DNA from: Buttiauxella gaviniae ATCC 51604
GTDB lineage: Bacteria; Pseudomonadota; Gammaproteobacteria; Enterobacterales; Enterobacteriaceae
Reading direction: 5' to 3'
Length of the DNA: 64,000 bases
NCBI RefSeq assembly: GCF_001654835.1
Contig: NZ_LXEP01000028.1
Location: 62,001-126,000 of the forward strand
Shown here: positions 28,711 through 40,295 of the stretch, piece by piece
Layout: each line of letters begins with the position of its first letter
How positions within the stretch are numbered: the first letter of the stretch is position 1
The notes under the pieces: model-generated
The model's input: the letters and a program-made list of their open reading frames with translations, nothing else
What the model was told of the DNA's origin: nothing
Databases searched by the model: none
Program-made: the position numbers and the translations under genes

Positions 28711-29715
28711 GTGAAATTGGATGAAATCGCGCGCCTGGCTGGAGTTTCGCGCACTACGGCGAGCTACGTCATCAACGGTAAGGCAAAACAGTATCGCGTT
28801 AGCGATAAGACCGTTGAGAAAGTCATGGCAGTTGTACGCGAACATAACTATCACCCGAATGCTGTGGCTGCAGGATTGCGTGCCGGGCGCACGCGTTCTA
28901 TCGGATTAGTTATTCCAGATCTTGAAAACACAAGCTATACCCGTATCGCCAACTATCTGGAGCGCCAGGCTCGTCAGCGTGGATATCAGTTGCTTATCGC
29001 ATGCTCGGAAGATCAGCCTGACAATGAAATGCGTTGTATTGAGCACCTGCTACAACGCCAGGTTGATGCGATCATTGTTTCAACGTCACTGCCACCTGAA
29101 CATCCATTCTATCAACGCTGGGCGAACGATCCTTTTCCCATCATCGCGCTCGATCGTGCATTAGATCGCGAAAATTTCATAAGCGTAGTCGGTGCAGACC
29201 AGGAAGATGCGGAAATGCTGGCCAGTGAGCTGCGTACTTTCCCTGCAGAAACGGTTCTTTATCTTGGCGCGTTGCCGGAGCTGTCAGTGAGCTACTTGCG
29301 CGAACAAGGTTTCCGTACCGCGTGGAAAGATGATCCACGTGAAGTGCACTTCTTATATGCCAACAGTTATGAGCGTGAAGCCGCAGCGCAGCTTTTTGAT
29401 AAGTGGTTGGAAACGCACCCAATGCCACAGGCGCTTTATACCACCTCATTTGCATTATTGCAGGGTGTGATGGATGTAACTTTACGACGTGAAGGTCATT
29501 TGCCGTCAGAACTGGCTATTGCCACTTTCGGGGACAATGAATTGCTCGATTTCCTGCAATGTCCAGTATTGGCTGTTGCGCAGCGCCACCGTGATGTAGC
29601 GGAACGAGTACTGGAATTGGTATTGGCAAGCCTCGATGAGCCACGTAAACCTAAGCCTGGATTAACCCGTATTCGTCGTAATCTATATCGTCGTGGCAGT
29701 TTAAGTCGGCACTAA
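28711..29715 (+). CDS. cra: Catabolite repressor/activator Cra (FruR)
   Basis: LacI-family global regulator of carbon flow that senses fructose-1-phosphate or fructose-1,6-bisphosphate. It activates gluconeogenic genes and represses glycolytic and fru genes. 334 residues as in E. coli. The N-terminal helix-turn-helix is [23 protein letters not shown], the hinge contains [16 protein letters not shown], and a periplasmic-binding-protein-like core runs to [12 protein letters not shown]. The start codon is GTG. It is monocistronic, between the ilvIH terminator and the mraZ promoter region. Confidence 0.97.
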   Translation: MKLDEIARLAGVSRTTASYVINGKAKQYRVSDKTVEKVMAVVREHNYHPNAVAAGLRAGRTRSIGLVIPDLENTSYTRIANYLERQARQRGYQLLIACSEDQPDNEMRCIEHLLQRQVDAIIVSTSLPPEHPFYQRWANDPFPIIALDRALDRENFISVVGADQEDAEMLASELRTFPAETVLYLGALPELSVSYLREQGFRTAWKDDPREVHFLYANSYEREAAAQLFDKWLETHPMPQALYTTSFALLQGVMDVTLRREGHLPSELAIATFGDNELLDFLQCPVLAVAQRHRDVAERVLELVLASLDEPRKPKPGLTRIRRNLYRRGSLSRH

Positions 29716-29721
29716 CAAGAG

Positions 29722-29750
29722 ATGGCAGTTACGGCTGCCATTCTTAATTA
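29722..29750 (+). terminator. Possible terminator of cra
   Basis: ATGGCAG/CTGCCAT stem (29722-29728 with 29735-29741), 6 bases after the cra stop, followed by TCTTAATTA. The tail is only partly T-rich. Confidence 0.55.
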
Positions 29751-29755
29751 AGAAT

Positions 29756-30188
29756 AATCCCGTTTTATATCCCATAGTTATTCAGGTAATTATTTTTCAT
29801 TGATAATAGACACTTCTCTTAATTCCAGAATCGATATAATTCCTTCTTCTGAATTATTTTGTTACATAGCAGTGTGTAAAAGTGCCCGATAATTAAACAA
29901 TAGTTCTCAGTGACCATTCAAACTAACCCGCAGCCCGCGTTTCGCCTGCATCTGGCGCTGTTATCCTGCAGAGAAATACCTTAAAATGCCGACCGCGTCG
30001 CAAACTGAACACTTCATATTTTACCTTGCAGGTTTTCAGTCGATTTAACGATATTTATGCTTATTGATCTTTTTTCTTTCAAATATTCATAACGTTAATT
30101 TTGCATCGTGGATGTAGCGCCTTTTCACGCCAGTCATTTATCAATCGCTTAGGAGATAAAAATTATTTCCATTAGCGTTGTAGCTTGC
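29756..30188. other. cra-mraZ intergenic region
   Basis: About 430 bases, AT-rich, no coding frame and no ERIC or other repeat seen. It precedes the dcw cluster promoter. A 16-base palindrome at its left edge (29740-29755) is probably incidental. Confidence 0.5.
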
Positions 30189-30218
30189 TTGACAAGGTTT
30201 TCCTCCGCTCCGTAAACT
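30189..30218 (+). promoter_or_regulatory. mraZ (dcw cluster) promoter
   Basis: -35 TTGACA at 30189-30194, 18-base spacer, -10 TAAACT at 30213-30218. It corresponds to Pmra of E. coli, the main promoter driving the first dcw genes. Confidence 0.85.
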
Positions 30219-30226
30219 CCTTTAGG

Positions 30227-30261
30227 TGGGATTTTGTGGGTCAAAGTGGTGGAAAGGGGAA
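30227..30261 (+). promoter_or_regulatory. MraZ-binding repeats
   Basis: TGGG-type pentamers recur every 10 bases: TGGGA (30227), TGGGT (30237), TGGTG (30247) and a degenerate GGGAA (30257), each separated by 5 bases. This is the known operator arrangement of MraZ, placed just after the expected transcription start, so MraZ should repress its own operon here. Confidence 0.82.
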
Positions 30262-30279
30262 TTTAAGGGTGAGGCTGGC

Positions 30280-30738
30280 ATGTTCCGTGGGGCAACATTA
30301 GTCAATCTCGACAGCAAAGGGCGGCTTGCCGTACCTACCCGTTACCGGGATGCGCTTGTCGAAACCTCTGAAGGTCAGATGGTTTGTACCATCGACATCC
30401 ATCACCCATGCCTGCTGCTTTATACCCTTCCCGAGTGGGAAATTATTGAACAAAAGCTAGCTCGTCTGTCGAGCATGAACCCTGTTGAGCGTCGCGTGCA
30501 GCGATTATTACTGGGGCATGCCAGCGAATGTCAGATGGATAGCGCCGGGCGATTATTGCTAGCACCTGTTTTGCGCCAATATGCCGGGCTAACCAAAGAA
30601 GTGATGCTGGTTGGGCAGTTCAATAAGTTTGAACTGTGGGATGAAACGACCTGGCATCAACAGGTCAAGGAAGACATCGACGCTGAGCAGGCTACGACAA
30701 CCACCTTGTCGGACCGTCTGCAGGACTTGTCACTATAA
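30280..30738 (+). CDS. mraZ: Transcriptional regulator MraZ
   Basis: AbrB-like (SpoVT/AbrB fold) DNA-binding protein that represses the dcw cluster; it forms ring oligomers. 152 residues as in E. coli, with two tandem MraZ domains containing [21 protein letters not shown] and [19 protein letters not shown] (DXXXR-type motifs). The ATG at 30280 aligns with E. coli. The longer frame from 30226 would run through the operator repeats and is rejected. It is the first gene of the cluster; rsmH follows after 3 bases. Confidence 0.97.
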   Translation: MFRGATLVNLDSKGRLAVPTRYRDALVETSEGQMVCTIDIHHPCLLLYTLPEWEIIEQKLARLSSMNPVERRVQRLLLGHASECQMDSAGRLLLAPVLRQYAGLTKEVMLVGQFNKFELWDETTWHQQVKEDIDAEQATTTTLSDRLQDLSL

Positions 30739-30741
30739 ATA

Positions 30742-31683
30742 ATGATGGAAAATTTTAAACATACTTCAGTCCTGCTTGATGAGGCCGTGAATGGTCTCAA
30801 CATTCGTCAGGATGGCATCTACATTGATGGCACGTTTGGCCGCGGTGGTCACTCTCGCCTGATTCTTTCCCAACTGGGACCAGAAGGGCGCCTGTTGGCA
30901 ATCGACCGTGATCCTCAAGCGATTGAGGCTGCCAGGGCAATTGATGATCCGCGCTTCTCTATCATTCATGGGCCTTTCTCTGAATTAGCTGAATACGCAC
31001 GCGAACGCGACTTGCTGGGAAAAATTGACGGCATCCTGTTGGATCTTGGCGTTTCTTCCCCGCAACTCGATGATGCAGAACGCGGCTTCTCGTTTATGCG
31101 TGATGGCCCGTTGGATATGCGTATGGACCCGACTCGTGGCCAGTCAGCTGCCGAATGGTTGCTCAGTGCTGAAGAAGCAGATATCGCCTGGGTGATTAAA
31201 ACCTTCGGCGAAGAAAAGTTCGGCAAACGTATTGCGCGCGCCATTATCGAGCGCAACCGCGAACAGCCAATGACACGCACTAAAGAACTTGCGACGGTTG
31301 TAGCAGCAGCAATGCCGGTTAAAGACAAATTCAAACACCCGGCCACGCGTACTTTCCAGGCAATTCGTATCTGGATCAACAGCGAACTTGATGAGATCGA
31401 AAAGGCACTGAAAGGCTCGATTGAAACGCTCGCAACGGGTGGCCGCCTGTCAATTATCAGTTTCCACTCTCTGGAAGACCGAATTGTTAAGCGCTTTATG
31501 CGTGAAAACACCCGTGGACCACAGGTTCCGGCCGGTATCCCAATGACTGAAGCCCAGTTGAATAAGCTTGGTGGCAGATATTTAAAATCAATTGGCAAAA
31601 TGATGCCAGGCGATGAAGAAGTGGCGGAAAACCCGCGCGCGCGTAGTTCGGTTCTGCGCATCGCTGAAAGGACGAACGCATGA
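30742..31683 (+). CDS. rsmH: 16S rRNA (cytosine-1402-N4)-methyltransferase
   Basis: SAM-dependent enzyme making N4-methyl-C1402 in 16S rRNA; in E. coli it is also reported to counteract MraZ. 313 residues as in E. coli. SAM-binding sequences [16 protein letters not shown] and [14 protein letters not shown], and [21 protein letters not shown], are conserved, as is the C-terminal [18 protein letters not shown] 30742 with an adjacent second ATG; ftsL overlaps its end by 4 bases (ATGA). Confidence 0.97.
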   Translation: MMENFKHTSVLLDEAVNGLNIRQDGIYIDGTFGRGGHSRLILSQLGPEGRLLAIDRDPQAIEAARAIDDPRFSIIHGPFSELAEYARERDLLGKIDGILLDLGVSSPQLDDAERGFSFMRDGPLDMRMDPTRGQSAAEWLLSAEEADIAWVIKTFGEEKFGKRIARAIIERNREQPMTRTKELATVVAAAMPVKDKFKHPATRTFQAIRIWINSELDEIEKALKGSIETLATGGRLSIISFHSLEDRIVKRFMRENTRGPQVPAGIPMTEAQLNKLGGRYLKSIGKMMPGDEEVAENPRARSSVLRIAERTNA

Positions 31684-32045
31684 TCAGCAGAGTGGCAGAA
31701 GCCCTGAATAAAGTTACTGGCCAGTTAAGCAGTGGCGAGCGGCATGCATTACCAACAGTGATTGGTGGTGATTTGCTGCGTCATGGGAAACTACCGCTGA
31801 TCTTGTTCATCGCCATTATCGTTACCGCCATTTTTGTTGTGACAACCGCTCACCACACCCGTCTGCTTACCGCTCAGCGTGAGCAAATGGTTGTGGAACG
31901 TGATGCGCTGGATATCGAATGGCGAAATCTGATTTTGGAAGAAAATGCACTGGGCGATCATAGCCGGGTGGAGCGGGTCGCAACGGAAAAGCTGCAATTG
32001 CAGCATGTTGACCCATCGCAGGAAAACATTGTAGTTCAGCAATAA
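31680..32045 (+). CDS. ftsL: Cell division protein FtsL
   Basis: Bitopic divisome protein forming the FtsQ-FtsL-FtsB complex that activates FtsW-FtsI. 121 residues as in E. coli: cytoplasmic N-terminus (1-37), transmembrane helix (about 38-58, [19 protein letters not shown]), and a periplasmic leucine-zipper-like coiled coil ([21 protein letters not shown]) with the control region [11 protein letters not shown]. It overlaps rsmH by 4 bases; ftsI starts 15 bases later. Confidence 0.97.
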   Translation: MISRVAEALNKVTGQLSSGERHALPTVIGGDLLRHGKLPLILFIAIIVTAIFVVTTAHHTRLLTAQREQMVVERDALDIEWRNLILEENALGDHSRVERVATEKLQLQHVDPSQENIVVQQ

Positions 32046-32060
32046 GGAATCGCGTGGCAG

Positions 32061-33827
32061 ATGAGAGCAGCGGCAAAAACGCTTAAACCGAAACGCCAGG
32101 AAGAACAGGCCAACTTTGTAAGTTGGCGTTTTGCGTTGCTTTGCGGTTGCATTTTGCTGGCGCTGGTTTTCTTGCTGGGGCGCGTTGCCTGGCTGCAAAT
32201 CATTGCGCCAGATATGCTGGTTCGCCAGGGAGACATGCGCTCTTTGCGTGTGCAGGAAGTCTCTACTTCTCGTGGCATGATTAGCGATCGCGCTGGTCGC
32301 CCATTGGCAGTAAGCGTGCCGGTGAATGCGATTTGGGCCGACCCGAAAGAGCTGCATGATGCAGGTGGTATTACGCTGGACAACCGCTGGAAAGCGCTGG
32401 CGGATGCTCTGAAAATCCCTCTTGACCAACTAGCCTCCCGTGTTAACAGCAACCCGAAAGGCCGATTTATTTATCTCGCTCGTCAGGTAAACCCTGATAT
32501 TGGCGATTACATCAAAAAACTGAAACTTCCCGGCATTCATTTACGCCAGGAATCTCGCCGCTACTACCCTTCAGGCGAAGTAACCGCTCACCTCATTGGC
32601 TTCACTAACGTAGATAGCCAGGGTATCGAGGGCGTTGAAAAAAGCTTCGACAAATGGCTGACCGGCCAACCGGGCGAGCGCGTCGTGCGTAAAGACCGTT
32701 TCGGGCGTGTTATTGAAGATATTTCTTCAACCGATAGCCAGGCCGCTCATAACCTGGCTTTGAGCATTGACGAACGCTTGCAGGCTCTGGTTTATCGCGA
32801 ACTCAACAACGCGGTGGCTTTCAACAAAGCAGAATCAGGTAGTGCGGTGTTGGTGGATGTCAGCACGGGTGAAGTATTAGCGATGGCGAACAGCCCATCC
32901 TATAACCCAAATAATTTAAGCGGAACCCCGAAAGACGTGATGCGTAACCGTACCATTACGGACGTTTTCGAGCCGGGTTCGACAGTGAAACCTATGGTGG
33001 TCATGACTGCGCTGCAACGTGGCGTGGTACGTGAGAATACAGTTCTGAATACCGTGCCGTACCGCATTAATGGTCATGAGATCAAAGATGTGGCGCGCTA
33101 CAGCGAATTGACCCTTACCGGGGTGCTACAGAAGTCGAGTAACGTCGGGGTTTCTAAACTGGCGTTAGCGATGCCCTCCTCAGCGTTGGTAGATACTTAC
33201 TCACGTTTTGGATTGGGAAAAGCGACCAACTTGGGGCTGGTCGGAGAACGCAGTGGCTTATATCCGCAAAAACAACGGTGGTCTGACATAGAGAGGGCCA
33301 CCTTCTCTTTCGGCTACGGGCTAATGGTAACCCCGTTACAGTTAGCGCGAGTCTACGCAACGATTGGCAGCTACGGCGTGTATCGCCCACTGTCGATTAC
33401 GAAGGTTGATCCACCGGTTCCAGGTGAACGTATTTTCCCTGAACAGTTGGTTCGTACCGTCGTTCATATGATGGAAAGTGTGGCATTGCCTGGTGGTGGT
33501 GGTGTTAAAGCCGCCATCAAAGGCTACCGCATTGCAATTAAGACCGGTACGGCGAAAAAAGTCGGTCCGGACGGAAAATACGTCAACAAATACATTGCTT
33601 ACACCGCAGGCGTAGCGCCAGCAAGTAACCCTCGATTTGCGCTGGTTGTGGTGATTAACGACCCACAAGCAGGGAAATATTACGGTGGTGCCGTCTCTGC
33701 ACCTGTGTTCGGTGCCATTATGGGCGGCGTTCTGCGCACCATGAATATCGAACCGGATGCTCTGGCGACAGGTGAAAAAAGTGAATTTGTAATCAATCAA
33801 AATGAGGGATCAGGTGGCAGATCGTAA
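32061..33827 (+). CDS. ftsI: Septal peptidoglycan transpeptidase PBP3
   Basis: Essential divisome transpeptidase and beta-lactam target. 588 residues as in E. coli. A short cytoplasmic tail and one membrane helix ([19 protein letters not shown]) precede a pedestal domain (from [15 protein letters not shown]). The catalytic domain has the active serine in [10 protein letters not shown] (Ser307 by E. coli numbering), SSN in LQKSSNVG and KTGTAKK. No motif insertion of the kind linked to beta-lactam resistance near residue 333 is seen. murE overlaps its end by 14 bases. Confidence 0.98.
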   Translation: MRAAAKTLKPKRQEEQANFVSWRFALLCGCILLALVFLLGRVAWLQIIAPDMLVRQGDMRSLRVQEVSTSRGMISDRAGRPLAVSVPVNAIWADPKELHDAGGITLDNRWKALADALKIPLDQLASRVNSNPKGRFIYLARQVNPDIGDYIKKLKLPGIHLRQESRRYYPSGEVTAHLIGFTNVDSQGIEGVEKSFDKWLTGQPGERVVRKDRFGRVIEDISSTDSQAAHNLALSIDERLQALVYRELNNAVAFNKAESGSAVLVDVSTGEVLAMANSPSYNPNNLSGTPKDVMRNRTITDVFEPGSTVKPMVVMTALQRGVVRENTVLNTVPYRINGHEIKDVARYSELTLTGVLQKSSNVGVSKLALAMPSSALVDTYSRFGLGKATNLGLVGERSGLYPQKQRWSDIERATFSFGYGLMVTPLQLARVYATIGSYGVYRPLSITKVDPPVPGERIFPEQLVRTVVHMMESVALPGGGGVKAAIKGYRIAIKTGTAKKVGPDGKYVNKYIAYTAGVAPASNPRFALVVVINDPQAGKYYGGAVSAPVFGAIMGGVLRTMNIEPDALATGEKSEFVINQNEGSGGRS

Positions 33828-35301
33828 TTTGCGCGACCTTCTTGCTCCGTGGGTGCCGCAAGCGCCGGAGAGAGCTCTGCGAGAAATGACACTCGATAGC
33901 CGCGTGGCGGCATCGGGCGACCTTTTTGTGGCTATAGTCGGTCATCAGGCGGACGGGCGTCGATATATCCCGCAGGCAATAGCGCAAGGTGTAGCCGCTA
34001 TCGTTGCTGAAGCTGAAGGCGAAGCAGTAGATGGCGAAATCCGTGAAATGCACGGTGTGCCGGTTATTTATCTGAGCCAATTGCATCAACGACTTTCTGC
34101 TTTGGCTGGGCGTTTTTACAACGAACCCTCAAGTGCATTACGCCTGGTTGGCGTAACGGGCACAAATGGCAAAACCACGACCGCTCAGTTGCTCGCGCAG
34201 TGGAGCCAGCTGTTGGGCGAAACCAGTGCCGTTATGGGTACTGTGGGTAACGGTTTACTCGGAAATGTGAAACCTACCGAAAACACCACTGGTTCTGCAG
34301 TCGACGTGCAGCACGTGCTGGCGGCCCTGGCTGATGAAGGCGCGAGCTTTGCAGCGATGGAAGTTTCCTCACACGGGTTGGTTCAGCATCGTGTTTCCGC
34401 ATTGAAATTTGCCGCCAGCGTATTCACCAATCTCAGCCGCGATCATCTTGATTACCACGGTGATATGGCAGGCTATGAAGCCGCCAAATGGCTGCTGTTC
34501 TCAGAACATGATTACGGGCATGCGGTTATCAATGCTGATGATGAAGTCGGACGCAATTGGTTAGCGCGTTTGCCTGACGCTGTTGCCGTTACGATGGAAG
34601 ATAATTTACAGCCTGGCTGTCGTGGCCGTTGGATGAAAGCAACCAACGTGCATTATCACGATGGTGGGGCCACTATCCAGTTCAGCTCTTCATGGGGCGA
34701 TGGTGAAATCGAAAGCCGCCTGATGGGGGCTTTCAACGTCAGCAACTTGTTGTTAGCGCTGGCCACTCTGTTAGTGCTGGATTACTCACTCGAAGAATTG
34801 CTGAAAACGGCTCCGAGCCTGCAACCTGTTTGCGGTCGCATGGAAGTTTTCGCAGCTCCTGGTAAGCCGACGGTTGTAGTGGATTATGCCCATACGCCAG
34901 ATGCGCTGGAAAAAGCCCTGCAGGCAGCTCGTTTACATTGTAGCGGCAAGCTGTGGTGTGTCTTCGGCTGCGGCGGTGACCGTGATAAAGGTAAGCGCCC
35001 AATTATGGGTGGTATCGCTGAACAGTATGCCGATGTTGTTGTTGTTACCGATGACAACCCTCGCACTGAAGAGCCAAAAGCGATCGTTGCCGATATTCTT
35101 GTCGGTATGCTGGATGCTGGTCGTGTACATGTACTTTCAGGCCGTGCCGAAGCTGTCACTAACGCAGTTATGCAAGCGCAAGAGAATGATGTGGTTCTGG
35201 TGGCCGGGAAAGGTCATGAGGATTATCAAATTGTGGGTGTACGCCGTCTGGACTACTCCGACCGTGTCACTGTCGCCCGTCTGTTGGGGGTTGTGGCATG
35301 A
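33814..35301 (+). CDS. murE: UDP-MurNAc-tripeptide synthetase (mDAP-adding)
   Basis: ATP-dependent ligase adding meso-diaminopimelate to UDP-MurNAc-L-Ala-D-Glu. 495 residues as in E. coli. ATP-binding [15 protein letters not shown], central [12 protein letters not shown], and the mDAP-recognition motif DNPRTEEP (DNPR) are present. The start is GTG at 33814 ([10 protein letters not shown] in frame), matching E. coli; an upstream ATG at 33802 is in frame but less likely. It overlaps ftsI by 14 bases and murF by 4. Confidence 0.97.
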   Translation: MADRNLRDLLAPWVPQAPERALREMTLDSRVAASGDLFVAIVGHQADGRRYIPQAIAQGVAAIVAEAEGEAVDGEIREMHGVPVIYLSQLHQRLSALAGRFYNEPSSALRLVGVTGTNGKTTTAQLLAQWSQLLGETSAVMGTVGNGLLGNVKPTENTTGSAVDVQHVLAALADEGASFAAMEVSSHGLVQHRVSALKFAASVFTNLSRDHLDYHGDMAGYEAAKWLLFSEHDYGHAVINADDEVGRNWLARLPDAVAVTMEDNLQPGCRGRWMKATNVHYHDGGATIQFSSSWGDGEIESRLMGAFNVSNLLLALATLLVLDYSLEELLKTAPSLQPVCGRMEVFAAPGKPTVVVDYAHTPDALEKALQAARLHCSGKLWCVFGCGGDRDKGKRPIMGGIAEQYADVVVVTDDNPRTEEPKAIVADILVGMLDAGRVHVLSGRAEAVTNAVMQAQENDVVLVAGKGHEDYQIVGVRRLDYSDRVTVARLLGVVA

Positions 35302-36656
35302 TCCGCGTTTCCTTGAGCCAACTTGCCACTGTCCTGAAGGGAGAGTTGCATGGTGCTGATGCTGATATCATTGATGTCACTACCGACACGCGCAAATTAA
35401 CGCAGGGCTGTCTGTTCGTCGCACTGAAAGGTGAGCGTTTTGATGCTCATGACTTTGCGCAAGATGCCGTGAAGGGTGGGGCAGGGGCGTTATTGGTTAG
35501 CCGCAAGTTAGCTATCAATGTTCCACAGCTAGTCGTGGCCGATACGCATCAGGCATTTGGCGAGCTCGCCGCCTGGGTACGTCAGCAAGTTCCAACACGT
35601 ATTGTCGCGCTAACCGGTTCTTCCGGCAAAACCTCTGTAAAAGAGATGACCGCAGCTATTTTGCGTGAGTGTGGTAACACCTTATATACCGCTGGCAATC
35701 TGAATAACGATATTGGCGTGCCAATGACGTTGTTACGCCTGACGCCAGAACATGAATATGCGGTTATTGAGCTCGGTGCGAATCACCAGGGTGAAATCGC
35801 CTGGACTGTGAACATCACGCGCCCGGAAGCTGCGTTGGTCAATAACCTGGCAGCTGCACACCTGGAAGGGTTTGGGTCGCTTGCCGGTGTGGCGAAAGCA
35901 AAAGGTGAAATCTTCACTGGTTTGCCTGAGAACGGCATCGCTATTCTCAACGCAGATAACAATGATTGGCTGAACTGGCAGGAAGTGATTGGTGAGCGCA
36001 AAGTATGGCGTTTTTCACCTAATGCCACAGGCAGTGATTTTACTGCAACCAATGTGCACATTACTGCGCATGGCACCGATTTCACCATCAAAACACCAAT
36101 GGGTGACGTTGATGTTACGCTCCCACTTCCTGGCCGCCATAACATTGCTAATGCGCTGGCTGCGGCCTCACTTGCGATGTCAGTGGGTGCTTCTCTGGAA
36201 GCGGTTAAAACCGGCCTGGCAGGTCTTAAAGCCGTTCCCGGGCGTCTGTTCCCGATTCAACTTTCTGAAAACCAATTGCTCCTCGACGACAGTTACAACG
36301 CCAATGTGGGGTCGATGACCGCTGCAGCACAGGTGCTGTCTGAAATGCCGGGTTACCGCGTGATGGTGGTCGGTGATATGGGTGAGTTGGGTGCAGAGTC
36401 TGTTGAATGCCATCGTCAGGTGGGTGAAGCAGCAAAAGCGTCAGGCATTGATTGCGTACTAAGTGTGGGCACACTGAGCGAAACAATCAGTACCGCCTCT
36501 GAAGTTGGCGAACATTTTACCGATAAGCCTTCTTTAATTATGCGCCTGAGGGCGCTACTCGCTGAGCATTCAATGATTACCATTTTAGTGAAGGGTTCAC
36601 GTAGTGCCGCCATGGAACAGGTAGTACACGCATTACAGGAGAATGGAACATGTTAG
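35298..36656 (+). CDS. murF: UDP-MurNAc-pentapeptide synthetase
   Basis: Adds D-Ala-D-Ala to UDP-MurNAc-tripeptide, completing the cytoplasmic precursor. 452 residues as in E. coli, with ATP loop [28 protein letters not shown], and C-terminal [17 protein letters not shown] and VGDMGELG. It begins in an ATGA overlap with murE and overlaps mraY by 7 bases. DdlB at 42.9 kb supplies its D-Ala-D-Ala. Confidence 0.97.
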   Translation: MIRVSLSQLATVLKGELHGADADIIDVTTDTRKLTQGCLFVALKGERFDAHDFAQDAVKGGAGALLVSRKLAINVPQLVVADTHQAFGELAAWVRQQVPTRIVALTGSSGKTSVKEMTAAILRECGNTLYTAGNLNNDIGVPMTLLRLTPEHEYAVIELGANHQGEIAWTVNITRPEAALVNNLAAAHLEGFGSLAGVAKAKGEIFTGLPENGIAILNADNNDWLNWQEVIGERKVWRFSPNATGSDFTATNVHITAHGTDFTIKTPMGDVDVTLPLPGRHNIANALAAASLAMSVGASLEAVKTGLAGLKAVPGRLFPIQLSENQLLLDDSYNANVGSMTAAAQVLSEMPGYRVMVVGDMGELGAESVECHRQVGEAAKASGIDCVLSVGTLSETISTASEVGEHFTDKPSLIMRLRALLAEHSMITILVKGSRSAAMEQVVHALQENGTC

Positions 36657-37732
36657 TTTGGCTGGCCGAACACTTGGTCAAATATTATTCCGGCTTTAAC
36701 GTCTTTTCCTATCTGACGTTTCGCGCCATTGTCAGCCTGCTGACTGCTCTGTTCATCTCGTTATGGATGGGGCCGCGTATGATTGCTCGTTTGCAGCAAC
36801 TCTCCTTCGGCCAGGTTGTGCGTAACGACGGCCCGGAATCTCACTTCAGCAAACGCGGTACACCAACGATGGGCGGGATTATGATCCTGACTTCTATCGT
36901 TATCTCCGTGTTGATGTGGGCATATCCATCAAATCCTTATGTCTGGTGTGTGTTGTTCGTGCTGATCGGTTACGGGGTGATTGGCTTTATCGATGACTAC
37001 CGCAAAGTGGTGCGTAAAGACACTAAAGGTCTGATTGCACGATGGAAATACTTCTGGATGTCGGTCATCGCGCTGGCTGTAGCTTTCACGATGTACAGCG
37101 TAGGAAAAGGAACGCCAGCCACCGAGCTGGTTGTGCCGTTCTTTAAAGATGTAATGCCGCAGCTTGGTCTTTTCTACGTGCTGTTGGCGTACTTTGTTAT
37201 CGTCGGCACTGGTAACGCAGTAAACCTGACTGATGGCCTGGATGGGTTGGCGATTATGCCAACCGTGCTGGTGGCATCAGGTTTTGCGCTGGTTGCGTGG
37301 GCGACTGGTAACATTAAGTTTGCAGAGTATCTGCATATTCCTTATCTACGTCATGCCGGGGAACTGGTCATCGTCTGTACGGCGATTGTTGGTGCGGGGC
37401 TTGGTTTCTTATGGTTCAACACCTACCCGGCGCAGGTATTTATGGGCGATGTGGGTTCATTAGCTCTGGGCGGTGCGCTCGGAACAATCGCTGTACTGCT
37501 GCGTCAGGAATTCCTGCTGGTAATCATGGGCGGCGTGTTTGTGGTTGAAACGCTATCGGTCATCTTGCAAGTCGGCTCCTTCAAATTGCGCGGGCAGCGC
37601 ATTTTCCGCATGGCCCCAATTCATCACCATTATGAATTGAAAGGTTGGCCGGAGCCGCGAGTCATTGTGCGCTTCTGGATTATTTCGCTGATGCTGGTCC
37701 TGATTGGCCTGGCTACCCTGAAGGTGCGTTAA
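36650..37732 (+). CDS. mraY: Phospho-MurNAc-pentapeptide translocase
   Basis: Polytopic membrane enzyme transferring phospho-MurNAc-pentapeptide to undecaprenyl phosphate (lipid I). 360 residues as in E. coli, about ten membrane helices. Aspartate-rich motifs GFIDDYRKV and [13 protein letters not shown], the metal-site [10 protein letters not shown] and the HHHYELKGW loop are all present. It overlaps murF by 7 bases; murD starts 2 bases after its stop. Confidence 0.98.
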   Translation: MLVWLAEHLVKYYSGFNVFSYLTFRAIVSLLTALFISLWMGPRMIARLQQLSFGQVVRNDGPESHFSKRGTPTMGGIMILTSIVISVLMWAYPSNPYVWCVLFVLIGYGVIGFIDDYRKVVRKDTKGLIARWKYFWMSVIALAVAFTMYSVGKGTPATELVVPFFKDVMPQLGLFYVLLAYFVIVGTGNAVNLTDGLDGLAIMPTVLVASGFALVAWATGNIKFAEYLHIPYLRHAGELVIVCTAIVGAGLGFLWFNTYPAQVFMGDVGSLALGGALGTIAVLLRQEFLLVIMGGVFVVETLSVILQVGSFKLRGQRIFRMAPIHHHYELKGWPEPRVIVRFWIISLMLVLIGLATLKVR

Positions 37733-37734
37733 CT

Positions 37735-39051
37735 ATGACTGATTACCAGGGTAAAAATGTCGTCATTATCGGATTAGGCCTCACGGGCCTGTCCTGCGTG
37801 GACTTTTTCCTTGCGCGTGGTGTTACACCACGTGTGATGGACACCCGCATTTCACCGCCGGGTCTTGAGAAATTGCCTGAATCGGTGGCGCGACATACTG
37901 GCTCACTCAACGAAGACTGGTTGTTAGCGGCTGACTTGATTATTGCCAGCCCTGGTATCGCCGTAGCCCATCCTGCTTTGACCCGTGCGGCAGATGCCGG
38001 TGTTGAAATTGTGGGTGATATCGAACTCTTTTGCCGCGAAGCACAAGCTCCGATTGTGGCGATTACTGGCTCGAATGGTAAAAGCACTGTCACCACTTTA
38101 GTCGGTGAAATGGCTAAAGCAGCTGGTGTGAATGTGGGTGTCGGTGGAAATATCGGCCTGCCCGCGTTAATGCTGCTGGAGCCAAATCGTGAGCTTTACG
38201 TGCTTGAGTTATCCAGCTTTCAGTTAGAAACCACCTTTAGCCTGAAAGCTGCTGCAGCGACGATTCTTAACGTCACTGAAGACCATATGGACAGGTATCC
38301 GTTTGGTCTGCAGCAGTATCGTGCAGCCAAATTACGTGTTTATGAAAACGCCGCTGTTTGTGTAGTCAACGCCGATGATGCGCTGACGATGCCTGTGCGT
38401 GGTGCAGATGAACGCTGCATCAGCTTTGGCGTAGACGTAGGTGACTATCACCTTAATCACCAGCAAGGCGATACCTGGCTGCGGGTGAAAGGCGAGAAAA
38501 TACTGAACACCAAAGAAATGAAAGTGGTTGGTCGTCATAACTACACCAACGCACTTGCTGCACTTGCGCTGGCTGATGCAGTAAAACTTCCGCGCTCCAG
38601 CAGCCTAAAAGCACTTACAACATTTACCGGTCTTGCTCATCGCTTCCAGCTTGCCTGGGAACGTAACGGCGTGCGCTGGATTAACGATTCTAAAGCAACC
38701 AATGTTGGCAGCACTGAAGCGGCGCTAAATGGCTTGAAAGTTGAAGGTGCGCTGCATCTGTTGTTAGGGGGTGACGGCAAATCTGCTGATTTCTCTTCAC
38801 TTGCTCAATACCTGCAAGGCTCTGCAATTCGTCTTTACTGTTTTGGCCGCGATGGTGCTGAACTTGCTGCATTGCGTCCGGATGTTGCTGAGCAAACTGA
38901 AACGATGGAACAGGCGATGAAATTAATCGCTTCTCGTGTCAAGACAGGTGATATGGTTCTGCTTTCCCCTGCTTGTGCAAGCCTCGATCAGTTCAAAAAC
39001 TTTGAGCAACGTGGTGACCAATTCACCTTACTTGCGAAGGAGCTTGGCTGA
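37735..39051 (+). CDS. murD: UDP-MurNAc-L-Ala--D-Glu ligase
   Basis: ATP-dependent ligase adding D-glutamate to UDP-MurNAc-L-Ala. 438 residues as in E. coli: N-terminal UDP-binding fold ([17 protein letters not shown]), ATP loop [24 protein letters not shown], and C-terminal [18 protein letters not shown]. The frame extends upstream into mraY; the ATG at 37735 matches E. coli ([10 protein letters not shown]). The ftsW start overlaps its stop (TGATG). Confidence 0.97.
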   Translation: MTDYQGKNVVIIGLGLTGLSCVDFFLARGVTPRVMDTRISPPGLEKLPESVARHTGSLNEDWLLAADLIIASPGIAVAHPALTRAADAGVEIVGDIELFCREAQAPIVAITGSNGKSTVTTLVGEMAKAAGVNVGVGGNIGLPALMLLEPNRELYVLELSSFQLETTFSLKAAAATILNVTEDHMDRYPFGLQQYRAAKLRVYENAAVCVVNADDALTMPVRGADERCISFGVDVGDYHLNHQQGDTWLRVKGEKILNTKEMKVVGRHNYTNALAALALADAVKLPRSSSLKALTTFTGLAHRFQLAWERNGVRWINDSKATNVGSTEAALNGLKVEGALHLLLGGDGKSADFSSLAQYLQGSAIRLYCFGRDGAELAALRPDVAEQTETMEQAMKLIASRVKTGDMVLLSPACASLDQFKNFEQRGDQFTLLAKELG

Positions 39052-40295
39052 TGCGCTTATCTCTCCCTCGCCTGCGTATGCCTCGCGTGCCTGGATTTGC
39101 CATCCTGGCCTGGTTGGGTTCGGCGCTTAAAGGCTGGGTGATGGGCACCAAGGAAGCAGATTCCAATAACATCGTGATGTATGACCGCACGTTGTTATGG
39201 CTGACTTTCGGGTTAGCAGCTGTCGGTTTCATTATGGTGACATCTGCATCTATGCCAGTAGGGCAGCGCCTGGCCAATGATCCTTTCCTGTTTGCGAAAC
39301 GCGACGGGTTGTACATCATTCTGGCGTTTGCTCTGGCAATGGTGACATTGCGCCTGCCGATGGATTTCTGGCAGCGTCACAGTACCGCAATGCTGTTACT
39401 CTCTATCGCTATGCTGTTGATTGTACTGGTTGTCGGTAGCTCTGTTAACGGTGCTTCACGTTGGATTGCTTTCGGCCCGTTGCGTATTCAGCCAGCTGAG
39501 TTCACTAAGCTGTCGTTGTTCTGTTATCTCGCCAACTATCTGGTTCGTAAGGTTGATGAAGTGCGTAATAACCTGCGCGGCTTCCTCAAACCGATGGGCG
39601 TGATTCTGGTATTAGCCGTGCTGCTACTGGCGCAGCCTGACCTTGGTACGGTGGTTGTACTGTTTGTTACTACGCTTGCGATGCTGTTCCTGGCGGGAGC
39701 CAAACTCTGGCAGTTCCTGGCGATTATCGGTATGGGTATCTCAGCCGTTATTCTGCTGATCCTTGCTGAACCGTATCGTATCCGCCGCGTAACGTCATTC
39801 TGGAATCCATGGGATGACCCATTTGGTAGTGGTTACCAGCTAACACAGTCTCTGATGGCATTTGGCCGCGGCGAATTGTGGGGGCAGGGCTTAGGTAACT
39901 CGGTTCAAAAACTTGAATATTTACCAGAAGCACATACCGACTTCATCTTCTCGATTATCGGAGAAGAGCTGGGATATATCGGTGTGGTACTAGCTTTATT
40001 GATGGTATTCTTCGTGGCTTTTCGTGCGATGTCCATTGGCAAACGTGCATTAGAAATGGACCAGCGTTTTGCGGGCTTCTTAGGTTGCTCAATTGGAGTC
40101 TGGTTTAGTTTTCAGGCACTGGTAAACGTGGGTGCAGCAGCGGGTATGCTGCCAACGAAAGGTCTGACATTACCACTGATCAGTTACGGTGGTTCGAGTC
40201 TATTAATTATGTCTACAGCAATCATGATGTTGCTGCGTATCGATCATGAAACACGTCTGGCCAAAGCGCAGGCGTTTACGAAGGGTGTGCGATGA
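39051..40295 (+). CDS. ftsW: Septal peptidoglycan polymerase FtsW (SEDS)
   Basis: SEDS-family glycosyltransferase that works with FtsI at the septum. 414 residues (E. coli 414), ten predicted membrane helices. Conserved parts: [32 protein letters not shown] with the essential aspartate region, the large periplasmic loop [20 protein letters not shown], and [14 protein letters not shown]. It starts within the murD stop; murG starts in an ATGA overlap with its end. Confidence 0.97.
   Translation: MRLSLPRLRMPRVPGFAILAWLGSALKGWVMGTKEADSNNIVMYDRTLLWLTFGLAAVGFIMVTSASMPVGQRLANDPFLFAKRDGLYIILAFALAMVTLRLPMDFWQRHSTAMLLLSIAMLLIVLVVGSSVNGASRWIAFGPLRIQPAEFTKLSLFCYLANYLVRKVDEVRNNLRGFLKPMGVILVLAVLLLAQPDLGTVVVLFVTTLAMLFLAGAKLWQFLAIIGMGISAVILLILAEPYRIRRVTSFWNPWDDPFGSGYQLTQSLMAFGRGELWGQGLGNSVQKLEYLPEAHTDFIFSIIGEELGYIGVVLALLMVFFVAFRAMSIGKRALEMDQRFAGFLGCSIGVWFSFQALVNVGAAAGMLPTKGLTLPLISYGGSSLLIMSTAIMMLLRIDHETRLAKAQAFTKGVR

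Noticed and set aside
29740-29755. 16-base perfect palindrome ATTCTTAATTAAGAAT
   Set aside because: AT-only palindromes of this length occur by chance in AT-rich spacers; no repeat or partner site was seen.
30966-31661. Minus-strand 231-codon frame antisense to rsmH
   Set aside because: Serine/arginine-rich shadow of a well-supported gene, without a ribosome site or motif.
31791-32429. Minus-strand 212-codon frame across ftsL/ftsI
   Set aside because: Spans two certain genes on the other strand and lacks any protein-family signal.
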